A DNA stretch of 64,000 nucleotides from Streptomyces sp. DH41. GTDB taxonomy: Bacteria > Actinomycetota > Actinomycetes > Streptomycetales > Streptomycetaceae. Position numbers and translations under genes: made by a program. The stretch lies in assembly GCF_029813785.1 (NCBI RefSeq), contig NZ_JARVKY010000019.1, forward strand, positions 1-64,000, read 5' to 3'. The notes beneath the pieces are model-generated. The model was given only the letters and a program-made list of their open reading frames with translations, searched no databases and had not been told where the DNA came from. Of this stretch, positions 41,875 through 50,749 are shown piece by piece. Positions within the stretch are counted from its first letter, which is position 1; each line of letters begins with the position of its first letter.

Positions 41875-41888
41875 GTTTCACGTGAAAC
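41875..41888. other. parS site (ParB-binding)
   Basis: GTTTCACGTGAAAC, a perfect 14-bp palindrome and an exact match to the Streptomyces parS consensus, flanked by A on the right. It lies 43 bp upstream of aspS. ParB binds these sites near oriC to organise and segregate chromosomes during sporulation. A second half site (GTGAAAC) repeats 16 bp to the right. Confidence 0.9.
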
Positions 41889-42012
41889 AACCCCAGCGTG
41901 AAACAACCCCCAGCGTACCGGCCGGGCACGGCTGTCCTCCTCCCCATTGCCGCGACGCGGGCCCGGGAGCGAGCGGTGGCAGTGTCCGATCACCTCTTCC
42001 TACAGTGGATGA

Positions 42013-44187
42013 ATGCGCACTGGTGAGCCCCTGCCCGAGGTGGGGGAGGTCCTTGCCGCCCTCGCGACCGGTCTGTGGCACTGGGACACCGCCGCGGGGA
42101 CGGTCACGGTCGACGCGGAGGCGGCCCGTCTGCTCGGGCTACCCCCGGAACGGGCGACGCTCACCGAGGCCCAGGTACGGGCCCGGCTGCATCCGGTGGA
42201 CTGGAACGAGATCACCGGAGTGGTCCAGCTCGCCGTCGCCGAAAGCACCCTCGCCGAGGTCCGGGTCCGCATCATGGACGAGCGGGGCCACATCGTCCGG
42301 ATCGTCCGCAGCCGCTCCAAGCCGTCGTTCGACCCCGTGCACAAGGCGTACGAGCTGATCGGCACCCTCCAGGAGGTCGCCGAGCCGACCCCGGGCACCC
42401 CCGCCGGGCGCAGCGCGGTCACCGGCGACTGGCGCCGCTCGCGGGAGGCCTTCCTGCTGGACGCGGGCCGGGCACTGGCCGAGGCGCGGTCCACCGAGGA
42501 GGTACTGCGGGTCGCGGCGGGCCTGTCGATGCCGGGGTTCTCCCCGGACGGGCTGGCGGTCTTCGGGGTCTCGGGCGACCGTCTGACGGTCATCGGCCAC
42601 CACGGACAGCCGCACAACGACATGAACCCGTTCGTGAACATGCCGCTGGAGACGGACTACCCGGCCGCCGAGGTGGTCCGCACCGGCCGCGCCGTCTACC
42701 TCTCCTCCCCCGAGCAGTACCGGTCCCACTACCCCCTCACCTGGCCCCTCGCCGAGCGCTTCGGCCGCCGCTCCTGGGCCTTCCTGCCGCTGACCGTGGC
42801 GGGCCGCCCGATGGGCGCCTGGATGGCGGCCTTCGCCTACCCGGTCGCGTTCACGCCGGACGAGCGGTCGGTGCTGACCACCGTGGCGCGGATGCTGGCG
42901 CAGGCCCTGTCCCGGGCGGGCGCCGCCGAGACCCAGCGGGAGCTGACCGACGGGCTGCAGCGCACCATGCTGCCCGTGCTCGGCCCGGAGATCCCCGGCA
43001 TGGGCGTCGCCGCCCGCTACGTCCCCACCGGCGGCGGCCTCCAGGTCGGCGGCGACTGGTACGACATGATCCAGCTGCCCGGGGGCCGCTTCGCCCTGGT
43101 CATCGGCGACGTCCAGGGACACGACGTACGCGCGGCCGGGCTGATGGGCCAGCTGCGTATCGCCCTGCGCGCCTACGCCGCCGAGGGGCACCGCCCCGAC
43201 GCGGTGCTCGCCCGTGCCTCCCACTTCTTCCACGGCCTCGCCCAGTCCGGCGACGACCCCGGGGACATGCGCTTCGCGACCTGCTACTACGCGGAGGTCG
43301 ACCCCGCGACCGGCACCGTGGAGAGCGCCCGCGCCGGGCACCTGGACCCGGTCGTACGGATGGCGGACGGGACGGCGCTGATCCTCGCCACGGCGGGCGG
43401 GCTGCCCCTCGGCATCGACCCGGACTCCGACTACCCGATCACCCGGCTGGCCCTGGAGCCCGGGGACACCCTGATGCTGTGCACGGACGGTCTGGTCGAG
43501 ACCGGCGGCCACGATCTGCAGACCGGCTGGCACCGCCTCCGCGTCATCCTGGAGGAGCACGACGGCGGCCTGGAGGAACTGGCCGACGCGCTGGTCCAGG
43601 CCGTCCACGGACCCTCCTCGCACCACACCACCGGCCCGCTGGCCGACCGGCGGGAGGACGACATCGCCCTGCTGCTGCTGTGCCGGCAGGGCGAGGGCTG
43701 CGGCTGCGGCGACAGCACCGTGGCCCGCGCCCCGGTACGCCGCACGATGCTGACGGTCGCGCAGGCCGAGCCCGCGCGGATCGCCACCGCCCGGCAGCAT
43801 CTGCGTGACCTGCTGCACGACTGGCCCAGCGAGGAGCAGCGGGACGCCGCGGTGCTCCTGCTCTCCGAGATGCTGACGAACGTCCTGGTCCACACCGACA
43901 CCGACGCCCTGCTGGTCGCCGAGGTCGCCGGGGAGCCGGGCTCGCGGCAGATCCGGGTGGAGGTCACCGACAGCGGCGACGACCTGCCGCACAAGCGCCG
44001 GCCGGGGGAGATGGCGTCCTCCGGACGCGGCCTGATCCTGATCGAACTGCTCGCGGACGCGTGGGGCGTCGCCCCGCGCGGCAAGGGCAAGAGCATCTGG
44101 TACGAGGTCTACGAGTCGGCGGGGCCGGAGGACGGTCCCGGAGACGGCCGTGGCGGCGGCCCCGTCGGCGACCCCGAGGCCGCGTAA
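42013..44187 (+). CDS. PAS-GAF-PP2C-HATPase sensory phosphatase/kinase
   Basis: 724 aa, four domains. PAS (~10-125, with GLWHWDTAAGTVTVD), GAF (~140-310), PP2C/SpoIIE phosphatase (~325-560: GGDWYD, GDVQGHD, CTDGLVE, REDDIALLLL) and a C-terminal HATPase_c RsbW-like module (~590-705: LSEMLTNVLVHT, VTDSGDDLPH, GRGLILIELLADAWG). It thus combines the phosphatase and the anti-sigma-kinase activities of partner-switching networks in one chain. No ribosome site: TACAGT at 42001 could act as a -10 for a leaderless transcript. Its 3' end overlaps the convergent gene by 79 bp. Confidence 0.93.
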   Translation: MRTGEPLPEVGEVLAALATGLWHWDTAAGTVTVDAEAARLLGLPPERATLTEAQVRARLHPVDWNEITGVVQLAVAESTLAEVRVRIMDERGHIVRIVRSRSKPSFDPVHKAYELIGTLQEVAEPTPGTPAGRSAVTGDWRRSREAFLLDAGRALAEARSTEEVLRVAAGLSMPGFSPDGLAVFGVSGDRLTVIGHHGQPHNDMNPFVNMPLETDYPAAEVVRTGRAVYLSSPEQYRSHYPLTWPLAERFGRRSWAFLPLTVAGRPMGAWMAAFAYPVAFTPDERSVLTTVARMLAQALSRAGAAETQRELTDGLQRTMLPVLGPEIPGMGVAARYVPTGGGLQVGGDWYDMIQLPGGRFALVIGDVQGHDVRAAGLMGQLRIALRAYAAEGHRPDAVLARASHFFHGLAQSGDDPGDMRFATCYYAEVDPATGTVESARAGHLDPVVRMADGTALILATAGGLPLGIDPDSDYPITRLALEPGDTLMLCTDGLVETGGHDLQTGWHRLRVILEEHDGGLEELADALVQAVHGPSSHHTTGPLADRREDDIALLLLCRQGEGCGCGDSTVARAPVRRTMLTVAQAEPARIATARQHLRDLLHDWPSEEQRDAAVLLLSEMLTNVLVHTDTDALLVAEVAGEPGSRQIRVEVTDSGDDLPHKRRPGEMASSGRGLILIELLADAWGVAPRGKGKSIWYEVYESAGPEDGPGDGRGGGPVGDPEAA

Positions 44188-45203
44188 CGCGCCTGGAGTT
44201 CGTGGACGACGCCGAAGGCCGCGGCCGTGAGGGGGACGGCGAGGAGCATTCCCAGGATGCCTGCCACCGACGCCCCCGCGGTCAGGGCCAGCAGCACGAT
44301 GGCCGGATGCATGTGCACGGTCCGGCTCTGGACCATCGGCTGGAGGATGTGCCCCTCCAGCACCTGCACGGCCAGGACGACCCCGAGGGCCCACAGCGCG
44401 ATGACGAACCCCCGGTCGGCCAGCGCGACCAGTACGGCGACGGCTCCGGAGATGAAGGCGCCGAGGTAGGGGATGTAGGCGCCGACGAAGACCAGCGCGC
44501 CGAGCCCGATCGCGCCGGGGACGCGGAGGACGAGCAGCCCGACGGTGATGCAGGTCGCGTCGATGAGGGCGATGAGGGTGGTGCCCCGCATGAAGCCCTC
44601 GACGGCCTCGAAGGCCCGCCGGGCCATCGCCTCGACCATGTCGGCCCCGCCGGGCGGGGCGACGGCGCGTACCGTGCCTGCGGCCCGGTCGGAGTCGCGC
44701 AGGAAGAAGAAGACGAGCAGCAGGGCGAGCACGGCCATGGCGATCATCTCGCCGACGACGCTGATCCCGGTGACCACGCCCGAGGCGGCCGTACCGCCGA
44801 ACTTGCCGAGCAGTTCCCGCGCGTTGGACGCGATGTCGTCCAGCGAGGTCCCGGCCGCCCCGAAGTGGTCGGCGATGTCCTTCGCGGCGTCCCGGAGCGA
44901 GGCGATGATCTGGTCGCCGGTCTCGATGAGCGCGGACACCACGATGTACATGGCTCCGCCCACCACGGCCACGACGGCGACGCAGGTGAGCCCGGCGGCC
45001 AGCGACCGCTGCACGTGCGCCTTCACCAGCCACCGGTGCAGCGGTCTGAGCAGGGCGGTGCCGAGCAGCGCGAGCAGCGCCGGCGTCACCGCGGTGCGGA
45101 ACTCGACGCAGAGCCGGATCGCCACGTAGACGACACCGCTGGCGAGCAGGATGACGGCGCACCAGGCGGCGAACCGACGGACCGGACCGGGAAGCAGCTG
45201 CAC
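44109..45203 (-). CDS. AI-2E-family transporter (PF01594-type permease)
   Basis: 364 aa. Three N-terminal membrane helices, a central amphipathic region (~100-150) and five C-terminal helices, with the family blocks AVLALLLVFFFLRD, RRAFEAVEGFMRGTTLIALIDATCITVGLLVL, FVGAYIPYLGAFISGAVAVLVAL and VLEGHILQPMVQSRTVHMHPAIVLLAL. Members are channel- or exporter-like proteins, some linked to autoinducer-2 or Na+/H+ exchange, so the substrate is open. The last 26 codons lie over the end of the convergent PP2C gene (79 bp overlap). Confidence 0.9.
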   Translation of the reverse strand: MQLLPGPVRRFAAWCAVILLASGVVYVAIRLCVEFRTAVTPALLALLGTALLRPLHRWLVKAHVQRSLAAGLTCVAVVAVVGGAMYIVVSALIETGDQIIASLRDAAKDIADHFGAAGTSLDDIASNARELLGKFGGTAASGVVTGISVVGEMIAMAVLALLLVFFFLRDSDRAAGTVRAVAPPGGADMVEAMARRAFEAVEGFMRGTTLIALIDATCITVGLLVLRVPGAIGLGALVFVGAYIPYLGAFISGAVAVLVALADRGFVIALWALGVVLAVQVLEGHILQPMVQSRTVHMHPAIVLLALTAGASVAGILGMLLAVPLTAAAFGVVHELQARYAASGSPTGPPPRPSPGPSSGPADS

Positions 45204-45334
45204 GCTCCCAGCCGATCACGCACCGGGCGGGCTGTCCTGCGTGGACGGCCCGCCCGGGTTACGCGGTACCGGCACGGCACCCTGTCGGCACATGAGCGAG
45301 TGCCGGCACGGCACCCCGTCAGCGCGGGACTCCG

Positions 45335-46312
45335 TCAGGCGTCCGGTCCCGCCGCCGACATGCCGTGCACGGCCGGGACGGTGCCCAGGCGGCCCTTCTG
45401 GAAGTCCTCGAAGGCCTGCTGGAGCTCTTCCCGGGTGTTCATGACGAACGGCCCGTAGTGCGCCATCGGCTCGCGGATCGGCTGCCCGCCCAGCAGCACG
45501 ACCTCCAGGTCCGGGGTGTGGGAGTCCTGCTTCTCGTCCGCGCGGACGGTCAGCGAGCCTCCGGCGCCGAAGACGGCGGTCTGCCCCAGGTGGACCGGAC
45601 GCCGCTCGGCGCCCACGGAGCCGCGGCCGGCCATCACGTACGCCAGGCCGTTGAACTCCTCCCGCCAGGGCAGGGTGACCTCCGCGCCCGGCGCGAGCGT
45701 CGCGTGGACCATCGTGATCGGCGTGTGCGTGATGCCGGGGCCCTCGTGACCGTCCAGCTCACCGGCGATGACCCGCAGCAGCGCGCCGCCGTCGGGGGAG
45801 GTGAGCAGCTGGACGCTGCCACTGCGGATGTCCTGGTACCTGGGGGCCATCATCTTGTCCCTGGCCGGCAGGTTCACCCACAGCTGGAGGCCGTGGAAGA
45901 GCCCGCCCGACATGACGAGCTGCTCCGGCGGCGCCTCGATGTGCAGCAGACCGGAGCCCGCCGTCATCCACTGGGTGTCGCCGTTGGTGATGGTGCCGCC
46001 ACCGCCATTGGAGTCCTGGTGGTCGAATATCCCGTCGACGATGTAGGTGACGGTCTCGAAACCGCGGTGCGGGTGCCAGGGCGTTCCCTTCGGCTCCCCG
46101 GGCGCGTACTCCACCTCACCCATCTGGTCCATCATGATGAACGGGTCGAGATGGCGGTAGTTGATCCCGGCGAACGCGCGGCGGACCGGGAAGCCCTCAC
46201 CCTCGAAACCGCTGGGCGCGGTCGTGACGGTGAGCACGGGACGTGCGACGGCGTCGGCGGGCGCGGATACACGGGGCAGCGTCAACGGGTTCTCGACGGT
46301 CACTGCAGGCAT
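45335..46312 (-). CDS. Pirin-family protein
   Basis: 325 aa. Bicupin fold with the metal-binding HPHRGFETVTYIVDG (His79, His81 region), a third His in HIEAPP, and GTITNGDTQWMTAGSGLLHIE. The C-terminal cupin carries PWREEFNGLAYVMAGRGSVG. Pirins bind Fe and act as quercetinase-type dioxygenases or as redox-sensing regulators; in Streptomyces a pirin affects acyl-CoA dehydrogenase activity, and one lies only about 0.8 kb away here. Upstream, TTGAG-CG-TTGAA (46344-46355) looks promoter- or operator-like. Confidence 0.93.
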   Translation of the reverse strand: MPAVTVENPLTLPRVSAPADAVARPVLTVTTAPSGFEGEGFPVRRAFAGINYRHLDPFIMMDQMGEVEYAPGEPKGTPWHPHRGFETVTYIVDGIFDHQDSNGGGGTITNGDTQWMTAGSGLLHIEAPPEQLVMSGGLFHGLQLWVNLPARDKMMAPRYQDIRSGSVQLLTSPDGGALLRVIAGELDGHEGPGITHTPITMVHATLAPGAEVTLPWREEFNGLAYVMAGRGSVGAERRPVHLGQTAVFGAGGSLTVRADEKQDSHTPDLEVVLLGGQPIREPMAHYGPFVMNTREELQQAFEDFQKGRLGTVPAVHGMSAAGPDA

Positions 46313-46379
46313 GTCGGTACCTCCTCGGGTACGCCCACTTTAGTTGAGCGTTGAACTTCTTGCCACCTGGAACCGAGAA

Positions 46380-46405
46380 AGCCCGGAGGGCATTCCCTCC
46401 GGGCT
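46380..46405 (-). terminator. Terminator after the SseB-like gene
   Basis: Perfect 11-bp arms 46380-46390 and 46395-46405, 4-nt loop, 44 bp past the stop of the leftward SseB-like gene. Confidence 0.75.
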
Positions 46406-46448
46406 CGCGGCGTCGGCGGCCGGTCGGCCACCCCTCAGGCTCTGACGC

Positions 46449-46928
46449 CTAGCCGTACATGCGGCGCATCGCGAAATCGACCATCTGTTCGACGGCTTTC
46501 GCGTCGAACACCATCCGGTGCTCCCCCTCCATGTCCAGCACGAAGCCGTAGCCGGTCGGCAGCAGGTCGATCACCTCCGCCCCGGTGATCACGAAGTACT
46601 TCGACTCCTTGCCCGCGTACCGGCGCAGTTCCTTGAGGCCGGTGAACATCGGGATCACCGGCTGCTGGGTGTTGTGCAACGCGAGGAAGCCCGGGTTGTC
46701 GCCGCGCGGGCAGTAGACCTTCGAGGTCGCGAAGATCTGCTGGAAGTCCTCGGCGGACATCTGGCCGGTGGTGAAGGCGCGCACCGCGTCCGCGAGCGAG
46801 GGCGGGGACGGCTCGGGGTACAGCGGCGGCTGCTGCCCGTACCCGCCGGACATCCCGCCGGACATCGGCTGCTGCGGCGGGGCGTACTGCTGCTGCTGTT
46901 GGCCCGCGGTCTGGTCGTAGCCGTACAT
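46449..46928 (-). CDS. SseB-like domain protein with Gln/Gly-rich N-terminus
   Basis: 159 aa. Residues 1-36 are low complexity (QQQQQY, MSGGMSGGYGQQPP); 44-155 form a single domain with SLADAVRAFTTGQMSAEDFQQIFATSKVYCPRGDN, ALHNTQQPVIPMFTGLKELRRYAG and VITGAEVIDLLPTGYGFVLDMEGEHRMVF. This matches the SseB N-terminal domain used by several actinobacterial proteins of unknown role. Soluble and cytoplasmic. Upstream are the acyl-CoA dehydrogenase operator region and divergent gene. Annotation above the domain level is not possible. Confidence 0.8.
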   Translation of the reverse strand: MYGYDQTAGQQQQQYAPPQQPMSGGMSGGYGQQPPLYPEPSPPSLADAVRAFTTGQMSAEDFQQIFATSKVYCPRGDNPGFLALHNTQQPVIPMFTGLKELRRYAGKESKYFVITGAEVIDLLPTGYGFVLDMEGEHRMVFDAKAVEQMVDFAMRRMYG

Positions 46929-46985
46929 GCCGCACAGAGTAACGAGTAACGAGTCACAGATGTCCGGCTCGGGGTTGCTTCTTAT

Positions 46986-47022
46986 TACCGACGGGTAGCA
47001 TCATCGTAGCTACTACTCGGTA
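46986..47022. promoter_or_regulatory. Wide dyad upstream of acyl-CoA dehydrogenase, TetR-type operator candidate
   Basis: 14-bp arms 46986-46999 (TACCGACGGGTAGC) and 47009-47022 (GCTACTACTCGGTA) match at 11 of 14 positions around a 9-bp centre. The inner GTAGC/GCTAC and outer TACCGA/TCGGTA pair exactly. TACC-type palindromes of this form are common TetR-family fatty-acid regulator sites. Confidence 0.55.
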
Positions 47023-47090
47023 CGTGTAGTTGGTATGTGTACAGATGCGAGGAGTCAGTGCCTCGCCGATCTCTCAACGGAGCCGTCGCC

Positions 47091-48917
47091 ATGGGGCACT
47101 ACAAGCCGAATCTCCGGGACATCGAGTTCAACCTCTTCGAGGTGCTCGGCCGCGACAAGCTGTACGGCACCGGCCCGTTCGCGGAGATGGACACGGACAC
47201 CGCCAAGAGCGTCCTGGAGGAGCTGACCCGCCTCTCGGAGAACGAGCTGGCCGAGTCCTTCGCCGACGCCGACCGCAACCCGCCGGTCTTCGACCCCCAG
47301 ACCAACACCGCGCCGGTCCCGGCGTCCTTCAAGAAGAGCTACCAGGCCTTCATGGACTCCGAGTACTGGCGGCTCGGCCTGCCCGAGGAGATCGGCGGCA
47401 CCACCTCCCCGCGCTCCCTCATCTGGGCGTACGCGGAGCTGATCCTCGGCGCCAACCCGGCCGTGTGGATGTACTCCTCCGGCCCCGCCTTCGCGGGCAT
47501 CCTCTTCGAGGAGGGCAACGAGGCGCAGAAGCACATCGCGTCCTTCGCCGTCGAGAAGCAGTGGGGCTCCACCATGGTCCTCACCGAGCCGGACGCCGGC
47601 TCGGACGTCGGCGCCGGCCGCACCAAGGCGGTCCAGCAGGAGGACGGCTCCTGGCACATCGAGGGCGTCAAGCGCTTCATCACGTCCGGCGAGCACGACA
47701 TGTCGGAGAACATCCTCCACTACGTCCTCGCCCGCCCCGAGGGCGCCGGCCCCGGCACCAAGGGCCTGTCCCTCTTCCTCGTCCCGAAGTACGAGTTCGA
47801 CTTCGAGACCGGCGAGCTGGGCGAGCGCAACGGCGTCTACGCCACCAACGTCGAGCACAAGATGGGCCTGAAGGCCTCCAACACCTGCGAGATGACCTTC
47901 GGCGACCGCCACCCCGCCAAGGGCTGGCTGATCGGCGACAAGCACGACGGCATCCGCCAGATGTTCCGCATCATCGAGTTCGCGCGGATGATGGTCGGCA
48001 CGAAGGCGATCTCCACCCTCTCCACGGGCTACCTCAACGCCCTGGAGTACGCCAAGGAGCGCGTCCAGGGCCCCGACCTGGCCAACTTCATGGACAAGTC
48101 GGCCCCCAAGGTCACCATCACGCACCACCCGGACGTCCGCCGCTCCCTCATGACGCAGAAGGCGTACGCGGAGGGCATGCGCGCCCTCGTCATGTACACC
48201 GCATCCGTCCAGGACGAGATCCAGGTCAAGGAGGCGGACGGCGAGGACGCGACCACCGAGCACGCCCTCAACGACCTGCTCCTGCCGATCGTCAAGGGCT
48301 ACGGCTCGGAGAAGGCCTACGAGCAGCTCGCCCAGTCGCTCCAGACCTTCGGCGGCTCCGGGTTCCTCCAGGAGTACCCGATCGAGCAGTACATCCGCGA
48401 CGCCAAGATCGACACCCTGTACGAGGGCACCACGGCGATCCAGGGCCAGGACTTCTTCTTCCGGAAGATCGTCCGCAACCAGGGCGCCGCGCTGAACTCG
48501 CTCGCCGAGGACATCAAGAAGTTCCTCGCCCTCGGCACCGGCGGCGAGGAACTGTCCGGCGCCCGCGAGCACCTGGCCAAGGCCGCCGTCGAGCTGGAGG
48601 CCATCGTCGGCCTCATGCTCACCGACCTCGCCTCCACCGAGCAGGACGTCAAGAACATCTACAAGGTGGGCCTCAACACCACCCGCCTGCTGATGGCGTC
48701 CGGCGACGTGATCGTCGGCTACCTGCTCCTCAAGGGCGCCGCCATCGCCGCCGAGAAGCTGCCGACCGCGTCCGCCAAGGACGTCTCCTTCTACACCGGC
48801 AAGATCGCCGCGGCGAAGTTCTTCGCCGCGAACGTCCTGCCCGGCGTCACCCTGGCCCGCAAGACCGCCCAGGGCGTCGAGCTGGACCTGATGGAGCTGG
48901 ACGAGGCCGCCTTCTAG
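47091..48917 (+). CDS. Acyl-CoA dehydrogenase
   Basis: 608 aa from the ATG at 47091; earlier in-frame starts lack the family N-terminus. It has the acyl-CoA dehydrogenase FAD core with WGSTMVLTEPDAGSDVGAGRT (about 158-178) and FGGSGFLQEYPIEQYIRDAKIDTLYEGTTAIQGQDF (about 420-455), plus an extra helical C-terminal region (~475-605) as in the long FadE5-like group. It catalyses alpha,beta-desaturation of an acyl-CoA in beta-oxidation, passing electrons to ETF. A candidate operator lies upstream and a hairpin follows. Chain length cannot be inferred. Confidence 0.95.
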   Translation: MGHYKPNLRDIEFNLFEVLGRDKLYGTGPFAEMDTDTAKSVLEELTRLSENELAESFADADRNPPVFDPQTNTAPVPASFKKSYQAFMDSEYWRLGLPEEIGGTTSPRSLIWAYAELILGANPAVWMYSSGPAFAGILFEEGNEAQKHIASFAVEKQWGSTMVLTEPDAGSDVGAGRTKAVQQEDGSWHIEGVKRFITSGEHDMSENILHYVLARPEGAGPGTKGLSLFLVPKYEFDFETGELGERNGVYATNVEHKMGLKASNTCEMTFGDRHPAKGWLIGDKHDGIRQMFRIIEFARMMVGTKAISTLSTGYLNALEYAKERVQGPDLANFMDKSAPKVTITHHPDVRRSLMTQKAYAEGMRALVMYTASVQDEIQVKEADGEDATTEHALNDLLLPIVKGYGSEKAYEQLAQSLQTFGGSGFLQEYPIEQYIRDAKIDTLYEGTTAIQGQDFFFRKIVRNQGAALNSLAEDIKKFLALGTGGEELSGAREHLAKAAVELEAIVGLMLTDLASTEQDVKNIYKVGLNTTRLLMASGDVIVGYLLLKGAAIAAEKLPTASAKDVSFYTGKIAAAKFFAANVLPGVTLARKTAQGVELDLMELDEAAF

Positions 48918-48956
48918 GACCGGCCGGGGTCCCTCCACCAATTCCACACACCCTGA

Positions 48957-48994
48957 CGAGGGCCCGCTCCCGCCGCACGGGAAGCGGGCCCTCG
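48957..48994 (+). terminator. Terminator hairpin after acyl-CoA dehydrogenase
   Basis: 12-bp arms CGAGGGCCCGCT (48957-48968) and complement (48983-48994), with additional pairing towards the loop. It lies between the dehydrogenase stop and the aminopeptidase start. Confidence 0.75.
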
Positions 48995-49015
48995 CACGTC
49001 GTTAAGGTGAACCCC

Positions 49016-50314
49016 ATGAGCGCACCCTCCCGCTTCGACCGCGGCCACACCGACGACCTGATGTCCTTCCTCGCGGCCGGACCCACGCCGTACCACGCCG
49101 TGGCGAGTGCCGCCGAGAGGCTGGAGAAGGCCGGTTTCCGGCAGGTCGCGGAGACGGACGCCTGGGAAGGGACGACCGGCGGCAAGTACGTGCTGCGCGG
49201 CGGCGCGATCGTGGCCTGGTACGTCCCCGAGGGCGCGGCCCCGCACACTCCCTTCCGCATCGTCGGCGCGCACACCGACTCCCCCAACCTGCGCGTGAAG
49301 CCCCGCCCCGACACCGGGGCGCACGGCTGGCGCCAGGTCGCCGTGGAGATCTACGGCGGCCCCCTGATGAACTCCTGGCTCGACCGCGACCTGGGCCTGG
49401 CCGGCCGGCTCACCCTGCGCGACGGCACGACCCGCCTGGTCGACATCGACCGCCCGCTGCTGCGCGTCCCGCAACTCGCCATCCACATGGACCGCAACGT
49501 GTCCGCGGAGGGCCTCAAGCTCGACAAGCAGCGCCACCTCCAGCCGGTCTGGGGCCTGGGCGACACCGTCCGCGACGGCGACCTGATCGCCTTCCTGGAG
49601 GACGAGGCGGGGCTCAGCCGCGGCGAGGTCACCGGCTGGGACCTGATGACCCACTCCGTGGAGCCCCCGGCGTACCTGGGCCGCGACAGGGACCTGGTGG
49701 CCGGGCCCCGCATGGACAACCTCCTGTCCGTGCACGCCGGCGTGGCCGCCCTGGCCGCGGTCGCCACCTCCGGCGCGGACCTCCCGTACATCCCGGTCCT
49801 GGCCGCCTTCGACCACGAGGAGACCGGCTCCCAGTCGGACACCGGCGCCGACGGTCCGCTCCTCGGCAGCGTGCTGGAACGCTCGGTCTTCGCGCGCGGC
49901 GGCTCGTACGAGGACCGGGCGCGTGCCTTCGCCGGCACCGTCTGCCTGTCCTCCGACACGGGCCACGCCGTCCACCCCAACTACGCGGAGCGGCACGACC
50001 CGACGCACCACCCGCGCGTCAACGGCGGCCCCATCCTCAAGGTCAACGTCAACAACCGCTACGCCACGGACGGTTCGGGCCGCGCGGTGTTCGCCGCCGC
50101 CTGCGAGAAGGCGAACGTCCCCTTCCAGACCTTCGTCTCCAACAACTCCATGCCGTGCGGCACGACCATCGGCCCGATCACCGCTGCCCGGCACGGCATC
50201 AGCACCGTCGACATCGGCGCCGCGATCCTCTCGATGCACAGCGCCCGGGAGTTGTGCGGCGCGGACGACCCGTACCTGCTGGCGAACGCGCTGGTGGCGT
50301 TCCTGGAGGGCTGA
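49016..50314 (+). CDS. apeB: M18-family aminopeptidase (aspartyl aminopeptidase type)
   Basis: 432 aa from the ATG at 49016, with AAGGTGA upstream. M18 motifs are in place: GAHTDSPNLRVKP (His and Asp ligands), GGPLMNSWLDRDLGLAGR, GPRMDNLLS, DHEETGSQSDTGADGPLL, SSDTGHAVHPNY and SNNSMPCGTTIGPI. It is a cytosolic dizinc exopeptidase releasing N-terminal Asp or Glu and other residues. It stands after the acyl-CoA dehydrogenase terminator and so has its own unit. Gene symbol from family, not from experiment. Confidence 0.94.
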   Translation: MSAPSRFDRGHTDDLMSFLAAGPTPYHAVASAAERLEKAGFRQVAETDAWEGTTGGKYVLRGGAIVAWYVPEGAAPHTPFRIVGAHTDSPNLRVKPRPDTGAHGWRQVAVEIYGGPLMNSWLDRDLGLAGRLTLRDGTTRLVDIDRPLLRVPQLAIHMDRNVSAEGLKLDKQRHLQPVWGLGDTVRDGDLIAFLEDEAGLSRGEVTGWDLMTHSVEPPAYLGRDRDLVAGPRMDNLLSVHAGVAALAAVATSGADLPYIPVLAAFDHEETGSQSDTGADGPLLGSVLERSVFARGGSYEDRARAFAGTVCLSSDTGHAVHPNYAERHDPTHHPRVNGGPILKVNVNNRYATDGSGRAVFAAACEKANVPFQTFVSNNSMPCGTTIGPITAARHGISTVDIGAAILSMHSARELCGADDPYLLANALVAFLEG

Positions 50315-50449
50315 GCCGGGAGCCGGCCCCCGAGCGCGCTCCGGCCGGAACACCCCCGCACCGCATGGGTGTTCCGGCCGGGGGTACCCGCACGGAACCG
50401 GATCGACCGGATTCCCGGAACCGACCGGATCTACAGGGAGGCGACACTC

Positions 50450-50701
50450 ATGGGCCTCGGCGGGTGCATCATCCTCATCGCCGTGGGAGCCATCCTCACG
50501 TTCGCGACCGACTGGGACATGCAGGGTGTGAACCTCGACCTGGTCGGTGTCATCTTCATGATCGTCGGCCTGATCGGTGTGGCGACGTTCAGCAGCATCG
50601 CCCGGCGCCGTCGCGTCGTGATGCCGCCGACGACCCCGGTCGTCGAGGAACGGCCCCACCACCACACCCGGGACGGCTACAACAACGGCTACGGCGCCTG
50701 A
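50450..50701 (+). CDS. DUF6458-type small membrane protein
   Basis: 83 aa, ATG after GGGAGG. Two membrane helices: 2-19 (GLGGCIILIAVGAILTFA) and 30-48 (VGVIFMIVGLIGVATFS), then a basic RRRR and a polar tail with HHHTRDGYNNGYGA. The GGCIxLIAVGAILTFAxDW pattern is what I know from DUF6458. Function unknown. It lies 135 bp after the aminopeptidase gene. Confidence 0.85.
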   Translation: MGLGGCIILIAVGAILTFATDWDMQGVNLDLVGVIFMIVGLIGVATFSSIARRRRVVMPPTTPVVEERPHHHTRDGYNNGYGA

Positions 50702-50749
50702 GCCCCACCGGTCCGCGTGCCGGGCCCCCGCCGGCGCCTGCCCGCCGGC

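Noticed and set aside
47030..49015. Open + strand frame running into the M18 aminopeptidase
   Set aside because: It is an alternative frame of the acyl-CoA dehydrogenase, rich in Arg/Gly/Pro; the aminopeptidase has its own ATG and ribosome site at 49016.
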